NCBI GenBank assembly: GCA_026705925.1 | Contig: JAPOZT010000015.1 | Span: forward strand, 124,001 to 188,000 | DNA: 64,000 nucleotides | Direction: 5' to 3' | From: Gemmatimonadota bacterium | Lineage (GTDB): Bacteria > JAAXHH01 | Shown: piece after piece, positions 8,474 through 17,583 of the stretch | How positions within the stretch are numbered: the stretch's first letter is position 1 | Layout of the letters: every line of letters begins with the position of its first letter | The notes under the pieces: model-generated | Databases searched by the model: none | The model's input: only the letters and a program-made list of their open reading frames with translations | What the model was told of the DNA's origin: nothing | Translations under genes and position numbers: made by a program

Positions 8474-10567
8474 ATGGAAAACAATCCGTTGCTGAACTGG
8501 GACGATCTTCCCTCATTCGACCGGATCGAAACCCGCCATATCGAACCCGGAATCCGTGCCCTGCTCGAGGACTGCGAACAGGCCGTGGCCCGGCTTGAAG
8601 ATACCTCGCCACGCACCTGGCGTGAACTGATGGATCCGCTAGAGCGCATCGAAGACGACCTCGGCCGTATCTGGGGTATCGTGTCCCACCTGCACGGGGT
8701 GAAGAACTCGCCCGAGTTGCGGGAAGTGTACGATCCCCTGCTCGCAGAAGTGGTCAAGTTCGGCAACCGGCTCGGCCAGAGTAAGCCCCTCTACCAGGCC
8801 TACTGCGCCTTGCGGGACAGCAAGGAAGCGAACAGTTTCGTGCCTGCCCAGCAGCGGATCCTGGATTCGGCCATTCGCGAGTCGGAGTTGAACGGCGTGG
8901 GCCTGGACGACGCGGACCAGGACCGGTACAACGAGATCAGCCAGCGGCTGGCGGAGCTGAGCACGAAGTTCTCCAACAACGTCCTCGACGCCACAAAGGC
9001 ATTCAAAATCAAGCTCACGGAGGCCGAAGAGACCGTGGGCCTTCCGGAAACCCTGCTCGAACTGGCAGCGGATACGGCCCGGCAGGAGGGTCACGAAGAG
9101 GCCACGGCTTCGGGCGGACCCTGGGTGCTCACGCTGGACTATCCCAGTTTCATGCCGTTCATGCAGCACAGCAAGCGCCGGGACCTGCGCGAGCGCATGT
9201 ACCGTGCTTTCATATCCAAGGCGTCGGACGGCCAGTGGGACAACAAAGACGTGGCCAGGGAGATCATCGCACTGAGGATTGATAAATGCAGACTGCTCGG
9301 GTTTGACACCTTCGCAGCGTTGAGCCTCAGCCGGAAAATGGCGACGGACGCGGAATCGGTGCGGCGATTACTCGGCGAATTGCGCGCGGCGGGCCGCGGC
9401 GCCGCCGAGCGGGACATGGAAGCGTTGAAGGAGTTGGCCGGCGTGGATGGAGTGTACGGTGACGATGAGGACGAGGAACTCAAGCACTGGGACGTTCCGT
9501 ACTGGGCGGAACGGCTTCGCGAGGCGCGCTACGACCTGAAGGACGAAGAACTGAGACCCTTTTTCCCGCTGCCGCGCGTGCTGAGCGGATTGTTCGAACT
9601 CACGGAGCGCCTGTTCGGCGTGCGCCTGGAGGAAGCGACCGGCGAGGCACCGGTCTGGCACGAGGACGTCCAGTTCTTCCGGGTGTTCGACGACCGTGGC
9701 GAACCCATGGCGGCCTTCTACCTGGACCCGTACAGCCGTCCGGCGGAGAAGCAGGGCGGTGCGTGGATGGATACGCTGGTGGGCAGAAGCGCGGTCATGG
9801 CTTCCGCGGGACAGGCCGCCCGGCTGCCCGTGGCCTACATGATCTGCAACCAGGGCAAACCCGTCGGCGGGAAGCCCTCGCTCATGACGTTCCGCGAAGT
9901 GGAAACACTGTTCCACGAATTCGGCCACGCGCTTCAGCATATGCTGACCACCATCGACTACGGCATGGCGTCCGGCATATCCAACGTGGAATGGGACGCG
10001 GTGGAGATCGCCAGCCAGTTCATGGAAAACTGGTGTTACGACCGGGGGACGCTGAAGGGCCTGGCCCGTCACTACGAAACGGACGAACCGCTTCCCGACG
10101 AGATCATCGAACGACTGCTCGGCGCCAGGACCTTCCGGGAGGGCAGTAACACGCTCAGGCAGGTCAACTTCGGCCTGCTCGACATGGAACTGCATGAGCA
10201 TTTCGATCCCGCGGGAACGGAGACGATCCTGGACGTGCAGCGACAGATCGACGCGGAGACGCTGATCCTGCCGTCGCTGGAGGAAGACCGGTTCTTCTGC
10301 TCGTTCTCCCACATTTTCGCGGGAGGATATGCCGCGGGTTACTACAGTTACAAGTGGTCGGAAGTGCTCAGCGCGGACGCCTTCTCCGCCTTCGAGGAAG
10401 CGGGGCTTGAGAACGAAGAGGAGATGCAGCGGTTGGGCAGGCGGTTCCGCGATACCATCCTGGCCCTGGGCGGCAGCCGGCATCCCATGGACGTCTTCCG
10501 GGATTTCCGCGGAAGGGAACCGACCACGGAGGCTTTGCTCCGGCAGGGCGGTCTGCTCCATGAATGA
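8474..10567 (+). CDS. M3-family zinc oligopeptidase (oligopeptidase A / thimet type)
   Basis: A 697-residue cytoplasmic metallopeptidase that cleaves short peptides, matching the length of bacterial oligopeptidase A (about 680). The zinc site is intact: LFHEFGHALQHML with H481, E482 and H485, and E511 in WDAVEIASQFMENW as third ligand. The N-terminal half is helical, as in the family, with phrases such as GLDDADQDRYNEISQRLAEL. I start at ATG 8474 (ENNPLLNWDDLPSFD), since the earlier in-frame ATG at 8375 would sit on the promoter. It heads a run of overlapping plus-strand genes. The peptide importer nearby could supply substrates, an inference from proximity only. Confidence 0.93.
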   Translation: MENNPLLNWDDLPSFDRIETRHIEPGIRALLEDCEQAVARLEDTSPRTWRELMDPLERIEDDLGRIWGIVSHLHGVKNSPELREVYDPLLAEVVKFGNRLGQSKPLYQAYCALRDSKEANSFVPAQQRILDSAIRESELNGVGLDDADQDRYNEISQRLAELSTKFSNNVLDATKAFKIKLTEAEETVGLPETLLELAADTARQEGHEEATASGGPWVLTLDYPSFMPFMQHSKRRDLRERMYRAFISKASDGQWDNKDVAREIIALRIDKCRLLGFDTFAALSLSRKMATDAESVRRLLGELRAAGRGAAERDMEALKELAGVDGVYGDDEDEELKHWDVPYWAERLREARYDLKDEELRPFFPLPRVLSGLFELTERLFGVRLEEATGEAPVWHEDVQFFRVFDDRGEPMAAFYLDPYSRPAEKQGGAWMDTLVGRSAVMASAGQAARLPVAYMICNQGKPVGGKPSLMTFREVETLFHEFGHALQHMLTTIDYGMASGISNVEWDAVEIASQFMENWCYDRGTLKGLARHYETDEPLPDEIIERLLGARTFREGSNTLRQVNFGLLDMELHEHFDPAGTETILDVQRQIDAETLILPSLEEDRFFCSFSHIFAGGYAAGYYSYKWSEVLSADAFSAFEEAGLENEEEMQRLGRRFRDTILALGGSRHPMDVFRDFRGREPTTEALLRQGGLLHE

Positions 10568-11636
10568 CATCGTTCGCATCGGCATGATCGGCGCCGGGCA
10601 CATCGCCCATTCCCATGCGGAGGCGTGGCGTAAAGAGGCCACGCTGACTTCGGTTGCCAGCCGCCGTATCGAAAGCGCCCGATCCCTGGCGGAACAGTAT
10701 GACATTCCCCACGTGTGCCGGGACGCGGACGAACTGCTTAATCGCGACGATATCGACGCCGTCGGTATCGCCACGCCCCATCACCTGCACCATCCCATCG
10801 CCCTCGCGGCCCTGGCCGCCGGGAAATCCGTGTTCTGCGAAAAGCCCCTTGCACTGAACGGGTCGCAGGCCCGGGAGATGTGCGCTGCCGCGAAGTCGGG
10901 CCCCGTGAAAACGGGCGTGCAGTCGGGCATTCGCCTTTTTCCGGCACTCCGGCTTCTTTTCCGCCTGTTGCGGGAAGGAAGGGCCGGAAAGATCCATACT
11001 TTCGACGCCCACTGGTCTTTCGACTGGGCCCGGGATCCCCGCTTTCCGCTGACCTGGCGGTTCAGACGGACCGAGGCCGGAACCGGGGCCCTGGGGGACC
11101 TGGCGGTATACATGATCGATGCGGCTCGCTGGCTGGTCGGAGATATTGGGCAGGTAAACGCGGAGCTGGCCACTTACATTCCGCGACGTCCGGTGCTGAC
11201 TTCAGGCGTACACTTCGGCGAACTGCGCCGGCTGCATCGAGCGGAGAAACTGGATATTCCCCGGGAGACCGGACCGGTGGAAAACGATGACGTCTGCCAG
11301 GTGCTGTTGCGGTTTGAAAACGGCGCCCGTGGGTCGATCCGGACCAGCAGGCTCCACCAGGAACATTCCATCCGGGTGGATTGCGAGCGGACCTCCTACC
11401 GCTGGGAGATGGCGGACGACCGGCGCCTCATGGAACGGTCCACGGAAGCGGAGTACAAGCCCGTCGAGATGCCGGAACCGCCTGGCGACGGCACCATCGT
11501 GACGACTTTTCTTAACAACATCCGGCGGGATGAGGACGAACCGCCCACATTCCGGGACGGCCTGGCGGCCCAGCTTGTCATCGACGCGGCGGTCAGGTCC
11601 CACGAAACGGGCGGGTGGGTCGATGTCGAATGCTGA
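10560..11636 (+). CDS. Gfo/Idh/MocA-family NAD(P)-dependent oxidoreductase
   Basis: A 358-residue protein with an N-terminal Rossmann fold (VRIGMIGAGHIAHSHAEAW), the family lysine in FCEKPLALN, and a C-terminal beta-sheet domain that ends in RDGLAAQLVIDAAVRSHETG. Relatives oxidise or reduce sugar-like polyols and their derivatives; the substrate here is unknown. The ATG at 10560 overlaps the last codons of the peptidase gene by 8 bases, indicating an operon. A longer frame upstream belongs to the peptidase region and is a shadow. Confidence 0.9.
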   Translation: MNDIVRIGMIGAGHIAHSHAEAWRKEATLTSVASRRIESARSLAEQYDIPHVCRDADELLNRDDIDAVGIATPHHLHHPIALAALAAGKSVFCEKPLALNGSQAREMCAAAKSGPVKTGVQSGIRLFPALRLLFRLLREGRAGKIHTFDAHWSFDWARDPRFPLTWRFRRTEAGTGALGDLAVYMIDAARWLVGDIGQVNAELATYIPRRPVLTSGVHFGELRRLHRAEKLDIPRETGPVENDDVCQVLLRFENGARGSIRTSRLHQEHSIRVDCERTSYRWEMADDRRLMERSTEAEYKPVEMPEPPGDGTIVTTFLNNIRRDEDEPPTFRDGLAAQLVIDAAVRSHETGGWVDVEC

Positions 11637-11641
11637 AGCAG

Positions 11642-11686
11642 GATAGGCGGACGGGTGATACGCGGAAGGGTGATAGACGGAAGGGG
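11642..11686. repeat. 15-nt tandem repeat just after a stop codon
   Basis: Three units (11642-11656, 11657-11671, 11672-11686) follow the pattern GATAnnCGGAnGGGT. They begin 5 bases after the Gfo/Idh stop. If the methyltransferase started upstream, they would encode the five-residue repeat DRRTG/DTRKG/DRRKG. Confidence 0.75.
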
Positions 11687-11713
11687 GCGGATCAGGCGCG
11701 GGTTCGCGCGCAT

Positions 11714-12487
11714 ATGCCATCCGGTACGGAAGAGATCCTGAATGAACGAACGCTTTCTTCCTCGCACCGGCGGCTTGATGAACTGCTCCAACCGGGGATG
11801 CGCGTACTGGACGTCGGGTGCGGAACCGGAACGATCACACGGGGCATTCACGAGAAAAACGATCAAGGCATCACCGTAGGGCTCGATATCGACGCAGGCC
11901 TGATCCGGCAGGCCGTCGGCGCAAGTCCTCGTGGTCCCGGTTTCGTTACAGCCGATATTCACCATATGCCGTTCAGTCGCGTGTTCGACCTGGTCAGCGC
12001 GGCCCGGGTGATCCAGTGGCTCTCCTCTCCCAGGCGGGCGATCGAATGTTGCATAAGCGCCATCACGCCCGGCGGGCGGTATCTTGCGCTGGATTACAAT
12101 CACGAGAAGATCGTATGGGACCCGCGGCCCCCCGCGAGCATGACGACGTTTTATGAAGCGTTCCTGGCCTGGCGTTCCGATGCCGGCATGGACAACGCGA
12201 TTGCCGACCATCTCGCGTCTGTATTGGAGCGGCTGGGACTCAATGATATACGGGTAACCGCGCAGCACGAACACGCCAACAGCCATGACGGCGACGGAAA
12301 ATCCCGGCTGGGCATCTGGTCGGCGGTCGCTGCGACCCGTGGGTTTCAACTGGTTCGGGACGAGTACCTGACTGAATCGCAGAGAGCGGCCGCGGAAGCA
12401 GACTACCAGGAATGGGTAAATACCTCGGCCGTTTCCCAGACCCTTTATTTGCTGGCCGTCGAGGGCCGGGTACCGGATCAGCTATGA
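11714..12487 (+). CDS. Class I SAM-dependent methyltransferase
   Basis: A Rossmann-fold methyltransferase, 257 residues from ATG 11714. Motif I is VLDVGCGTGTITRGI, the acidic end of strand 2 is VGLDIDAGLI, and motif III-like text is ARVIQWLSSPRRAIEC with TPGGRYLALDYNH after it. This resembles small-molecule methyltransferases of the UbiE/type 11 group; the acceptor is unknown. The start is uncertain: in-frame ATGs at 11615 and 11630 would add a basic tail encoded by the 15-nt repeat. I prefer 11714, since the fold begins soon after it. The stop overlaps the mqnB start (ATGA), so it could act on a menaquinone-pathway compound, but that is only context. Confidence 0.85.
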   Translation: MPSGTEEILNERTLSSSHRRLDELLQPGMRVLDVGCGTGTITRGIHEKNDQGITVGLDIDAGLIRQAVGASPRGPGFVTADIHHMPFSRVFDLVSAARVIQWLSSPRRAIECCISAITPGGRYLALDYNHEKIVWDPRPPASMTTFYEAFLAWRSDAGMDNAIADHLASVLERLGLNDIRVTAQHEHANSHDGDGKSRLGIWSAVAATRGFQLVRDEYLTESQRAAAEADYQEWVNTSAVSQTLYLLAVEGRVPDQL

Positions 12488-13296
12488 AACTGGACTTTCT
12501 GCTCATCACCGCCACGGATCTGGAACAGGAGCCGGTCCGGACCCGGATGGAGATCTCCGGGACGGACCATCCCATTGCCCGGCCCTGGCGCCTGGGTACG
12601 TTGTGCGGAAAATCGGTGCTCCTGATCGAGGGCGGCGTGGGCCAGGTCAATACGGCCGCGGCCCTGACCCTTGCGCTGACGCGCCATGACCCCGCCGTGA
12701 TCCTGCAGTTCGGCGTGGGCGGCGCATACGTGCGGTCCGGTCTCGGAGCAGGTGACCTCGCCGTTGCCACCGAGGAGTGCTACGGCGATACCGGCGTCCT
12801 GACCCCGAAAGGGTGGATGGACCTGGAGGGGATGGGCTTTCCCATAATTCCGGCCCGGACAGGGCGGACCGGCGCCCAGGGGCAGGCAGGGCAGGCAGGG
12901 CAGGCAGGGCAGGCAGGGCAGACGCCCAGAAAGCCCCTGTACAACAGGATACCGCTCGACGCCCGGCGTACTGAACACATCCGCCGGTGCCTGGAAGCCG
13001 GGCTGGAAAGCCGATCGTCGTACCAGGTCGCCTTCGGTCCCTTCGTCACGGTGCAACAGTGTAGCGGCATACAGGCGGTCGGCGATACGCTGGCCGCCCG
13101 TTACGGTGGTGTATGCGAGAACATGGAAGGCGCTGCCGCGGCCCACATTGCCGAGGCCAACGGGATTCCCTTTGTGGAAATACGCGGCATCAGCAACCGG
13201 GTGGTCGACCGGGACCTGTCGCAGTGGGATCTGCCCCTGGCGATCCGGCGCTGTCAGCAAGCCGTGGAACTTATCGTAGAAAGCGGGGTCTGCTGA
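12484..13296 (+). CDS. mqnB: Futalosine hydrolase (MqnB)
   Basis: A nucleoside-phosphorylase-fold hydrolase that cleaves futalosine to hypoxanthine and dehypoxanthine futalosine in the alternative menaquinone pathway. The family text is clear: LLITATDLEQEPV at the N-terminus, GGVGQVNTAAALTLAL, QFGVGGAYVRSGLGAGDLAVA, the ribose-binding CENMEGAAAAHIA, and EIRGISNRVVDRDLSQWDL with the catalytic aspartate. It has 270 residues, about 40 more than many MqnB proteins, because of a linker around residues 123-150 with repeated G-Q-A encoded by a 9-nt tandem repeat. It overlaps the methyltransferase stop (ATGA) and is followed by mqnD. The pairing makes the assignment strong. The enzyme is cytoplasmic. 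Confidence 0.93.
   Translation: MKLDFLLITATDLEQEPVRTRMEISGTDHPIARPWRLGTLCGKSVLLIEGGVGQVNTAAALTLALTRHDPAVILQFGVGGAYVRSGLGAGDLAVATEECYGDTGVLTPKGWMDLEGMGFPIIPARTGRTGAQGQAGQAGQAGQAGQTPRKPLYNRIPLDARRTEHIRRCLEAGLESRSSYQVAFGPFVTVQQCSGIQAVGDTLAARYGGVCENMEGAAAAHIAEANGIPFVEIRGISNRVVDRDLSQWDLPLAIRRCQQAVELIVESGVC
12880..12921. repeat. 9-nt tandem repeat inside mqnB
   Basis: About four and a half copies of GGGCAGGCA encode the G-Q-A-G-Q-A run in the futalosine hydrolase. The unit length keeps the frame. The repeat lies between the strand after PIIPARTGRTG and the next conserved block, where a surface loop is expected. Confidence 0.85.
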
Positions 13297-13372
13297 TGCT
13301 CCGAACGGCCCTGGTGCCTCCTTTTTCAGGTAGTTTATGCGACTTTCGTCTCGCACGCAGCCAGGCATCCCC

Positions 13373-14200
13373 ATGACCGCCCTTTCTCTCGGCTACTCGC
13401 CCTGTCCCAACGACACCTTCATCTTCTGCGCCATGATCCAGGGGCGGATTCCCGATGCGCCGAACTGCCGGGAGGTGCTGGAGGATATCGAGACCCTGAA
13501 TAACCTGGCCCTGCAGCGCGAATTGGACCTGACGAAGATCTCCTTTCACGCCCTCGGCCACATGAGGGAAGACTACGTCCTGCTCCGGTCCGGCGGGGCC
13601 CTGGGCAGAGGTTGCGGTCCCCTGGTGGTGGCGCGGGAACCGCTGCGGCCGGATCGGCTGGGGGGCATGAAGATCGCCCTGCCCGGCCGGCTGACCACGG
13701 CGGCGCTGCTGCTGAGGCTCTTCGATCCCGGCCTGGAACACCTGGTCTACCTGCCATTCGACCAGATCATGCCGGCCTGCCGGCGAGGCGAAGTCGACGC
13801 CGGGGTGATCATTCACGAAAGCCGGTTCACCTACGCCGAACACGGCCTATCCCAGGTGATCGACCTCGGTGCCTGGTGGGAGGAAGAAACGGGGCACCCG
13901 ATTCCCCTGGGCGGTATCCTTGCACGGCGGGACCTGGGCGGCGCCATGCACGAACGGCTCAACCGGTCGATACGATCAAGCATCGAATACGCATACGATC
14001 ATCCTGATGAAGTGAAGCCCTATATCCGGCGTCATGCCCAGGAGATGGACGAAAAGGTCATGCAGCAACACATCGAGCTTTACGTGAATCAGTATTCACT
14101 GCAGTACGGAGACGACGGAGAAGCGGCGATACGCGACCTGTTCGAACGGGCCGAACGGGCGGGTATCCTCCCGGCGTCGAAACGAACCCTGTTCGAGTAA
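13373..14200 (+). CDS. mqnD: 1,4-dihydroxy-6-naphthoate synthase (MqnD)
   Basis: A 275-residue enzyme with a periplasmic-binding-protein-like fold that converts cyclic dehypoxanthine futalosine to 1,4-dihydroxy-6-naphthoate. Its opening GYSPCPNDTFIFCAMIQGRI is the MqnD signature. Other family marks are LTKISFHALGHMREDYVLL, GGALGRGCGPLVVAR and EVDAGVIIHESRFTY. I start at ATG 13373 because the signature begins six residues later; an earlier ATG at 13337 adds twelve residues of no family likeness. It lies 76 bases after mqnB. MqnA, MqnC and MqnE are not in the window. Confidence 0.95.
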   Translation: MTALSLGYSPCPNDTFIFCAMIQGRIPDAPNCREVLEDIETLNNLALQRELDLTKISFHALGHMREDYVLLRSGGALGRGCGPLVVAREPLRPDRLGGMKIALPGRLTTAALLLRLFDPGLEHLVYLPFDQIMPACRRGEVDAGVIIHESRFTYAEHGLSQVIDLGAWWEEETGHPIPLGGILARRDLGGAMHERLNRSIRSSIEYAYDHPDEVKPYIRRHAQEMDEKVMQQHIELYVNQYSLQYGDDGEAAIRDLFERAERAGILPASKRTLFE

Positions 14201-14285
14201 CGGCTGATGCCGAATGACGGCCACCGGCGAAACTGGTCGCGGCGGACGAGTTAGCAGGCAAACCTAAGCACGGAGAGGATCCACC

Positions 14286-15107
14286 ATGCGCATACTGATC
14301 ATGACGGACATGGAAGGTGTGAGCGGCATCGTGGCCTGGGACCAGGTCACGGGCGGCAAGCCCATGTATGAGGAAGGCCGGCGGCTGTATACGGAGGAGA
14401 TCAACGCCGCTGTCCGGGGCGCCCGGGCCGCGGGCGCGGAGGAAATCGTGGTGGTGGACTGCCACGGCGCGGGCGGCGACTGGACCTTCAATTCACTGGT
14501 GCCGGAGTTGCTCGATCCCGGATGCGAGTGGGTCGCCAAGCATCCCTGGTCGCGTTACACGGAGATGTTCGAGACGGGCTGCGACGCCGCGGTGTTCGTC
14601 GGCATGCATGCCCGGGCGAACACGCCGGACGGCGTGATGTGCCATACGATCTCGACGACGGGCTGGCGCAGCCTGCGGTTCAATGGCGACGAAGTGGGTG
14701 AAGTCGGCATCAACGCCGCCCTCTGCGGGCACTACGGCTGTCCCGTGCTGCTGGTCACCGGCGACGAGGCCGTTTGTCGCGAGTCCCGGGAGCTGCTGGG
14801 AGATAACCTGCCGGTCGTGGCCGTGAAACGGGGCCTGTCCCGGTACTCGGCCCGGCAGATACCCCCGGTCCGCGCGCGGCAGATGATCGAGGAAGGCACG
14901 CGGCAGGCCCTGCAGGAACTACCGGACAGGCCGACCATCAAACCTTATGTGCCAACGGCCCCCACGAAGATTACCATCGAACTGGACACCGTGGACAACG
15001 CGGCCCATTACAAGGGCCGGACGGGTGTCTCGTTTCCCGACGAACTGACCGTCGTCAGCGACGGCCGGGACTGGATGGAGGCCTGGAACCAGATCTGGCA
15101 CTGGTGA
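14286..15107 (+). CDS. M55-family D-aminopeptidase (DppA-like)
   Basis: A 273-residue zinc peptidase of the M55 family, whose type member B. subtilis DppA releases D-amino acids from short peptides. The metal-site residues line up: D8 and E10 in IMTDMEGVSGI, H60 in VVDCHGAGG and H108 in FVGMHARANTPDGVMCHT. The FNGDEVGEVGINAALCGHYG block supplies the last ligand, and LVTGDEAVCRE follows. GGAGAGG precedes the ATG. DppA-type enzymes are often next to dipeptide importers; here the importer is 10 kb away, so a shared role is inference. Confidence 0.93.
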   Translation: MRILIMTDMEGVSGIVAWDQVTGGKPMYEEGRRLYTEEINAAVRGARAAGAEEIVVVDCHGAGGDWTFNSLVPELLDPGCEWVAKHPWSRYTEMFETGCDAAVFVGMHARANTPDGVMCHTISTTGWRSLRFNGDEVGEVGINAALCGHYGCPVLLVTGDEAVCRESRELLGDNLPVVAVKRGLSRYSARQIPPVRARQMIEEGTRQALQELPDRPTIKPYVPTAPTKITIELDTVDNAAHYKGRTGVSFPDELTVVSDGRDWMEAWNQIWHW

Positions 15108-15125
15108 CTACGCAGGCAGGTAGGC

Positions 15126-15944
15126 CTACAGTTGCTCCATCAGGTTGCGGATGAACCGCAGGTCCGACCGGGCGAGGTCCACGACCGTGTCCACGGGTAC
15201 GCCCCCGTATTCACTGTGCATGCTGACGGGCCCGTCGAACCCCTGGGTCTTCAGCGTGGACAACACCGTCTTCCAGTCCCCGAAACCCGTGCCCAGTCGG
15301 ACTACGTCGACCGCCCACTGCCGCTCACCGTCCCGGATCTGCTGCACCCGCATCAGGTCCTTGAAAGAAACGACGGCCAGGTACGCCCGGACGATGTCGA
15401 GGGCCATGTCGATCGGCTCCCCGCAGATGGACAGATGCCCCACGTCCGCGAACACGCCGACGTGGCGGGGGTCGAATCCCTGCACGACGTGCATGACGGC
15501 CGACGAGTTCAGGCCCATGGAGTGGCCCGAATGGTTGTGCACCACGGTCTTGACGCCGGTTTTCTCGGACAGGCGCTGCAACCCCTCCAGCTCCTTTCGC
15601 ACACGGTCCAGTTCCGCCCAGTAGTCCGTCCCCGGCGACCAGTGCCAGTACCCCAGCTTGATGTGCTTTACTCCGTTGTCCCCGCAGGCCTGGTAGTATC
15701 TCTCCGCGTAGTCCAGCGAGGCCGAAATGAAATCCCCCGGTGCGGTCACGAGCGGGATGGATAGTCCTTCATTGGAAAGCACCCGTGCGGCTTCCGGCAG
15801 GGCCCGGTCGATGTTCCCGGGATTCACCGGATATCCGTCGCGTACGCACAGGTCGGCGCCGGAAACGCCTACGTTGTTCAGTTTCTCCGCGATTTCCGCC
15901 AGCGTCAGACCCTCGAGGTGCTTGGTGAACATGATGAACTGCAT
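15126..15944 (-). CDS. Sugar phosphate isomerase/epimerase-like TIM barrel
   Basis: A 272-residue protein of the AP-endonuclease-2 superfamily (xylose isomerase-like barrel). The typical metal-site run is spread along it: TGVKTVVHNHSGHSMGL, VGVFADVGHLSICGEP, VVSFKDLMRVQQIR and PVSMHSEYGGVP. These carry the expected Glu/His/Asp positions. AAAGGGG lies about 8 bases before the ATG at 15944. The group includes hydroxypyruvate isomerases, inosose dehydratases and uronate epimerases; the reaction here is not readable. It is convergent with the M55 gene 18 bases away, with a palindrome GTAGGCCTAC across the stop. Confidence 0.85.
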   Translation of the reverse strand: MQFIMFTKHLEGLTLAEIAEKLNNVGVSGADLCVRDGYPVNPGNIDRALPEAARVLSNEGLSIPLVTAPGDFISASLDYAERYYQACGDNGVKHIKLGYWHWSPGTDYWAELDRVRKELEGLQRLSEKTGVKTVVHNHSGHSMGLNSSAVMHVVQGFDPRHVGVFADVGHLSICGEPIDMALDIVRAYLAVVSFKDLMRVQQIRDGERQWAVDVVRLGTGFGDWKTVLSTLKTQGFDGPVSMHSEYGGVPVDTVVDLARSDLRFIRNLMEQL

Positions 15945-16036
15945 GCGTCAAATCCCCTTTCTCAATAGGACTCCCAGCGATGCGGCCGGTCCGGGAACCG
16001 GCACGGGTTCGGTCCGCACGGTCGAGCGGGTACAAT

Positions 16037-16092
16037 CAGGTGCAGGACGTCAGGTTCGAGCCGTCACGTGCAGGATGTCAGGTGCGGGCTGT
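16037..16092. repeat. 14-nt tandem repeat ending at the antiporter stop codon
   Basis: Four imperfect units (16037-16050, 16051-16064, 16065-16078, 16079-16092) follow CAGGTGCAGGACGT with substitutions. The array ends on the first base of the minus-strand stop codon of the NhaC-like gene (16092-16094). The unit is not a multiple of three, fitting non-coding sequence. Confidence 0.75.
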
Positions 16093-17498
16093 CAGGACCA
16101 TACGGTCAGCCCCATGACGAGATATACGACACCGGTCAGCACGGCGGCGATCATCGCATAGGGGATCTGGGTCCTGACGTGATCGATATGATCCGATGCC
16201 GCGCCGGTCGAAGCGAGAATCGAGGTGTCGGAGAGCGGAGAGCAGTGGTCACCGAAGACCCCGCCGCCGGCCACGGCCGCGATGGTCGCATATACGATGT
16301 CGGTCAATGCGTCCCCGGAATAAACCAGGGCCACGGGCACCGCGATCGGCAGCATGATGGCGAAGGTGCCCCATGACGTGCCGGTGGAAAAGGCCATCAC
16401 GGCCGCCAGCAGGTAGGTGGCCAGGGGGAGCATGGACGGAGTGAGGAAATCCCGAGAAATGGAGACCATGTAGTCGGCCGTGCCCATGTCTCTGCTCAAC
16501 TGGTTGATCGTGTAGGCGAAAACCAGGATCATGATGGCCGGCATGATCCCCTTGATGCCCGTCATCGCCGTGTCCATGATGTCGTTCAGCCGAATGCCCT
16601 GGATGCGGATCGATACGCCGAGAAAGATGACGACGGCGAGATAGGCCTCCAGCGTCTTCGCGGATCCCGTGAGCACAAAGGAACCCAGGACGATGATGAT
16701 GATCAGGATGACGGGCAGGATGAAGTTCAGGAACAGGCGGGGTTTTATGTCCGGGAACATGGGGGTTTCGGTCAGTTCCCGTCCGATGAGCGGGACCGCG
16801 CCGTCTCTTAGCACCTTTCCTTCGTCCATGGCACGGCGTTCCGCTTTCTTCATGGGGCCGAACTCCGGGACCAGTCCGGCGGCGATCAACCCGACCAGGA
16901 TGACCGCCGTAATGGCGTAGATGTTGTAGGGAATGGAATGAATGAACACGTTCAGCGCATCGCCGGCATCGGCGATGGGTCCCATGCCGATGGTGAGTCC
17001 CGAAATGTAGATCGCCCAGCCCGTGAAGGGCAGCAGGACGATGACCGGGGCGGAGGTGGAGTCGGCGATATAGGCCAGTTTCTCCCTGGATATCCGCGCC
17101 TTGTCGGCCAGGCTGCGCATCGTGGTCCCGACGAAGAGCGGGCTGAAATAGTCGCTGAAGAATACAAACATGCCCAGCAGCCATGTCCAGAGCTGCACGC
17201 CTTTGCGTGACAACTTCCGGTATGCAACGAACTGGGTGAAGGCCTGGATGGCACCGGTGCGCATGAAAAAGGCGATCATGATCCCGATGCAGATTTCAAG
17301 CATGAATACCCAGGAGAAACTGGTATTCCCAATCGCGTCGATCATCAACTGCGAAAACCCCAGGGGCCCCTGTCCCGCGATCAGGACGCCCACCAGGCAG
17401 GCCACCGCCAGGGAATACACGGCGTTCCGCGTGAGGAAGGCCAGTATGATGGCAAGGGCCGGCGGCACGATGGAGAGGATGCCGAGGTCGGTTTCCAT
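16092..17498 (-). CDS. NhaC-family Na+/H+ antiporter
   Basis: A 468-residue inner-membrane protein with about twelve hydrophobic helices. The NhaC-family core is visible: TGTSWGTFAIMLPIAVPVAL, then GGGVFGDHCSPLSDTSILAS, which carries the family G-D-H-x-S-P-x-S-D motif, and AASDHIDHVRTQIPYA. Members exchange sodium, or organic substrates with similar charge, for protons. I start at ATG 17498 (ETDLGILSIVPP), where the first helix begins soon after; a TTG at 17534 is possible. It transcribes toward the TIM-barrel gene at 15126-15944 on the same strand, with a 147-base gap holding a tandem repeat. Confidence 0.9.
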   Translation of the reverse strand: METDLGILSIVPPALAIILAFLTRNAVYSLAVACLVGVLIAGQGPLGFSQLMIDAIGNTSFSWVFMLEICIGIMIAFFMRTGAIQAFTQFVAYRKLSRKGVQLWTWLLGMFVFFSDYFSPLFVGTTMRSLADKARISREKLAYIADSTSAPVIVLLPFTGWAIYISGLTIGMGPIADAGDALNVFIHSIPYNIYAITAVILVGLIAAGLVPEFGPMKKAERRAMDEGKVLRDGAVPLIGRELTETPMFPDIKPRLFLNFILPVILIIIIVLGSFVLTGSAKTLEAYLAVVIFLGVSIRIQGIRLNDIMDTAMTGIKGIMPAIMILVFAYTINQLSRDMGTADYMVSISRDFLTPSMLPLATYLLAAVMAFSTGTSWGTFAIMLPIAVPVALVYSGDALTDIVYATIAAVAGGGVFGDHCSPLSDTSILASTGAASDHIDHVRTQIPYAMIAAVLTGVVYLVMGLTVWS

Positions 17499-17583
17499 GG
17501 GGGTTCCCGGATTAGAGATTGGATCGGATCTCAACTAAGAAACATCTATCGGGCGCTACAGGCAACTACCTATATTGTGCTTC

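Noticed and set aside
12880..12921. Assembly error or frameshift in mqnB
   Set aside because: The 9-base unit keeps the frame, and both flanks match the family.
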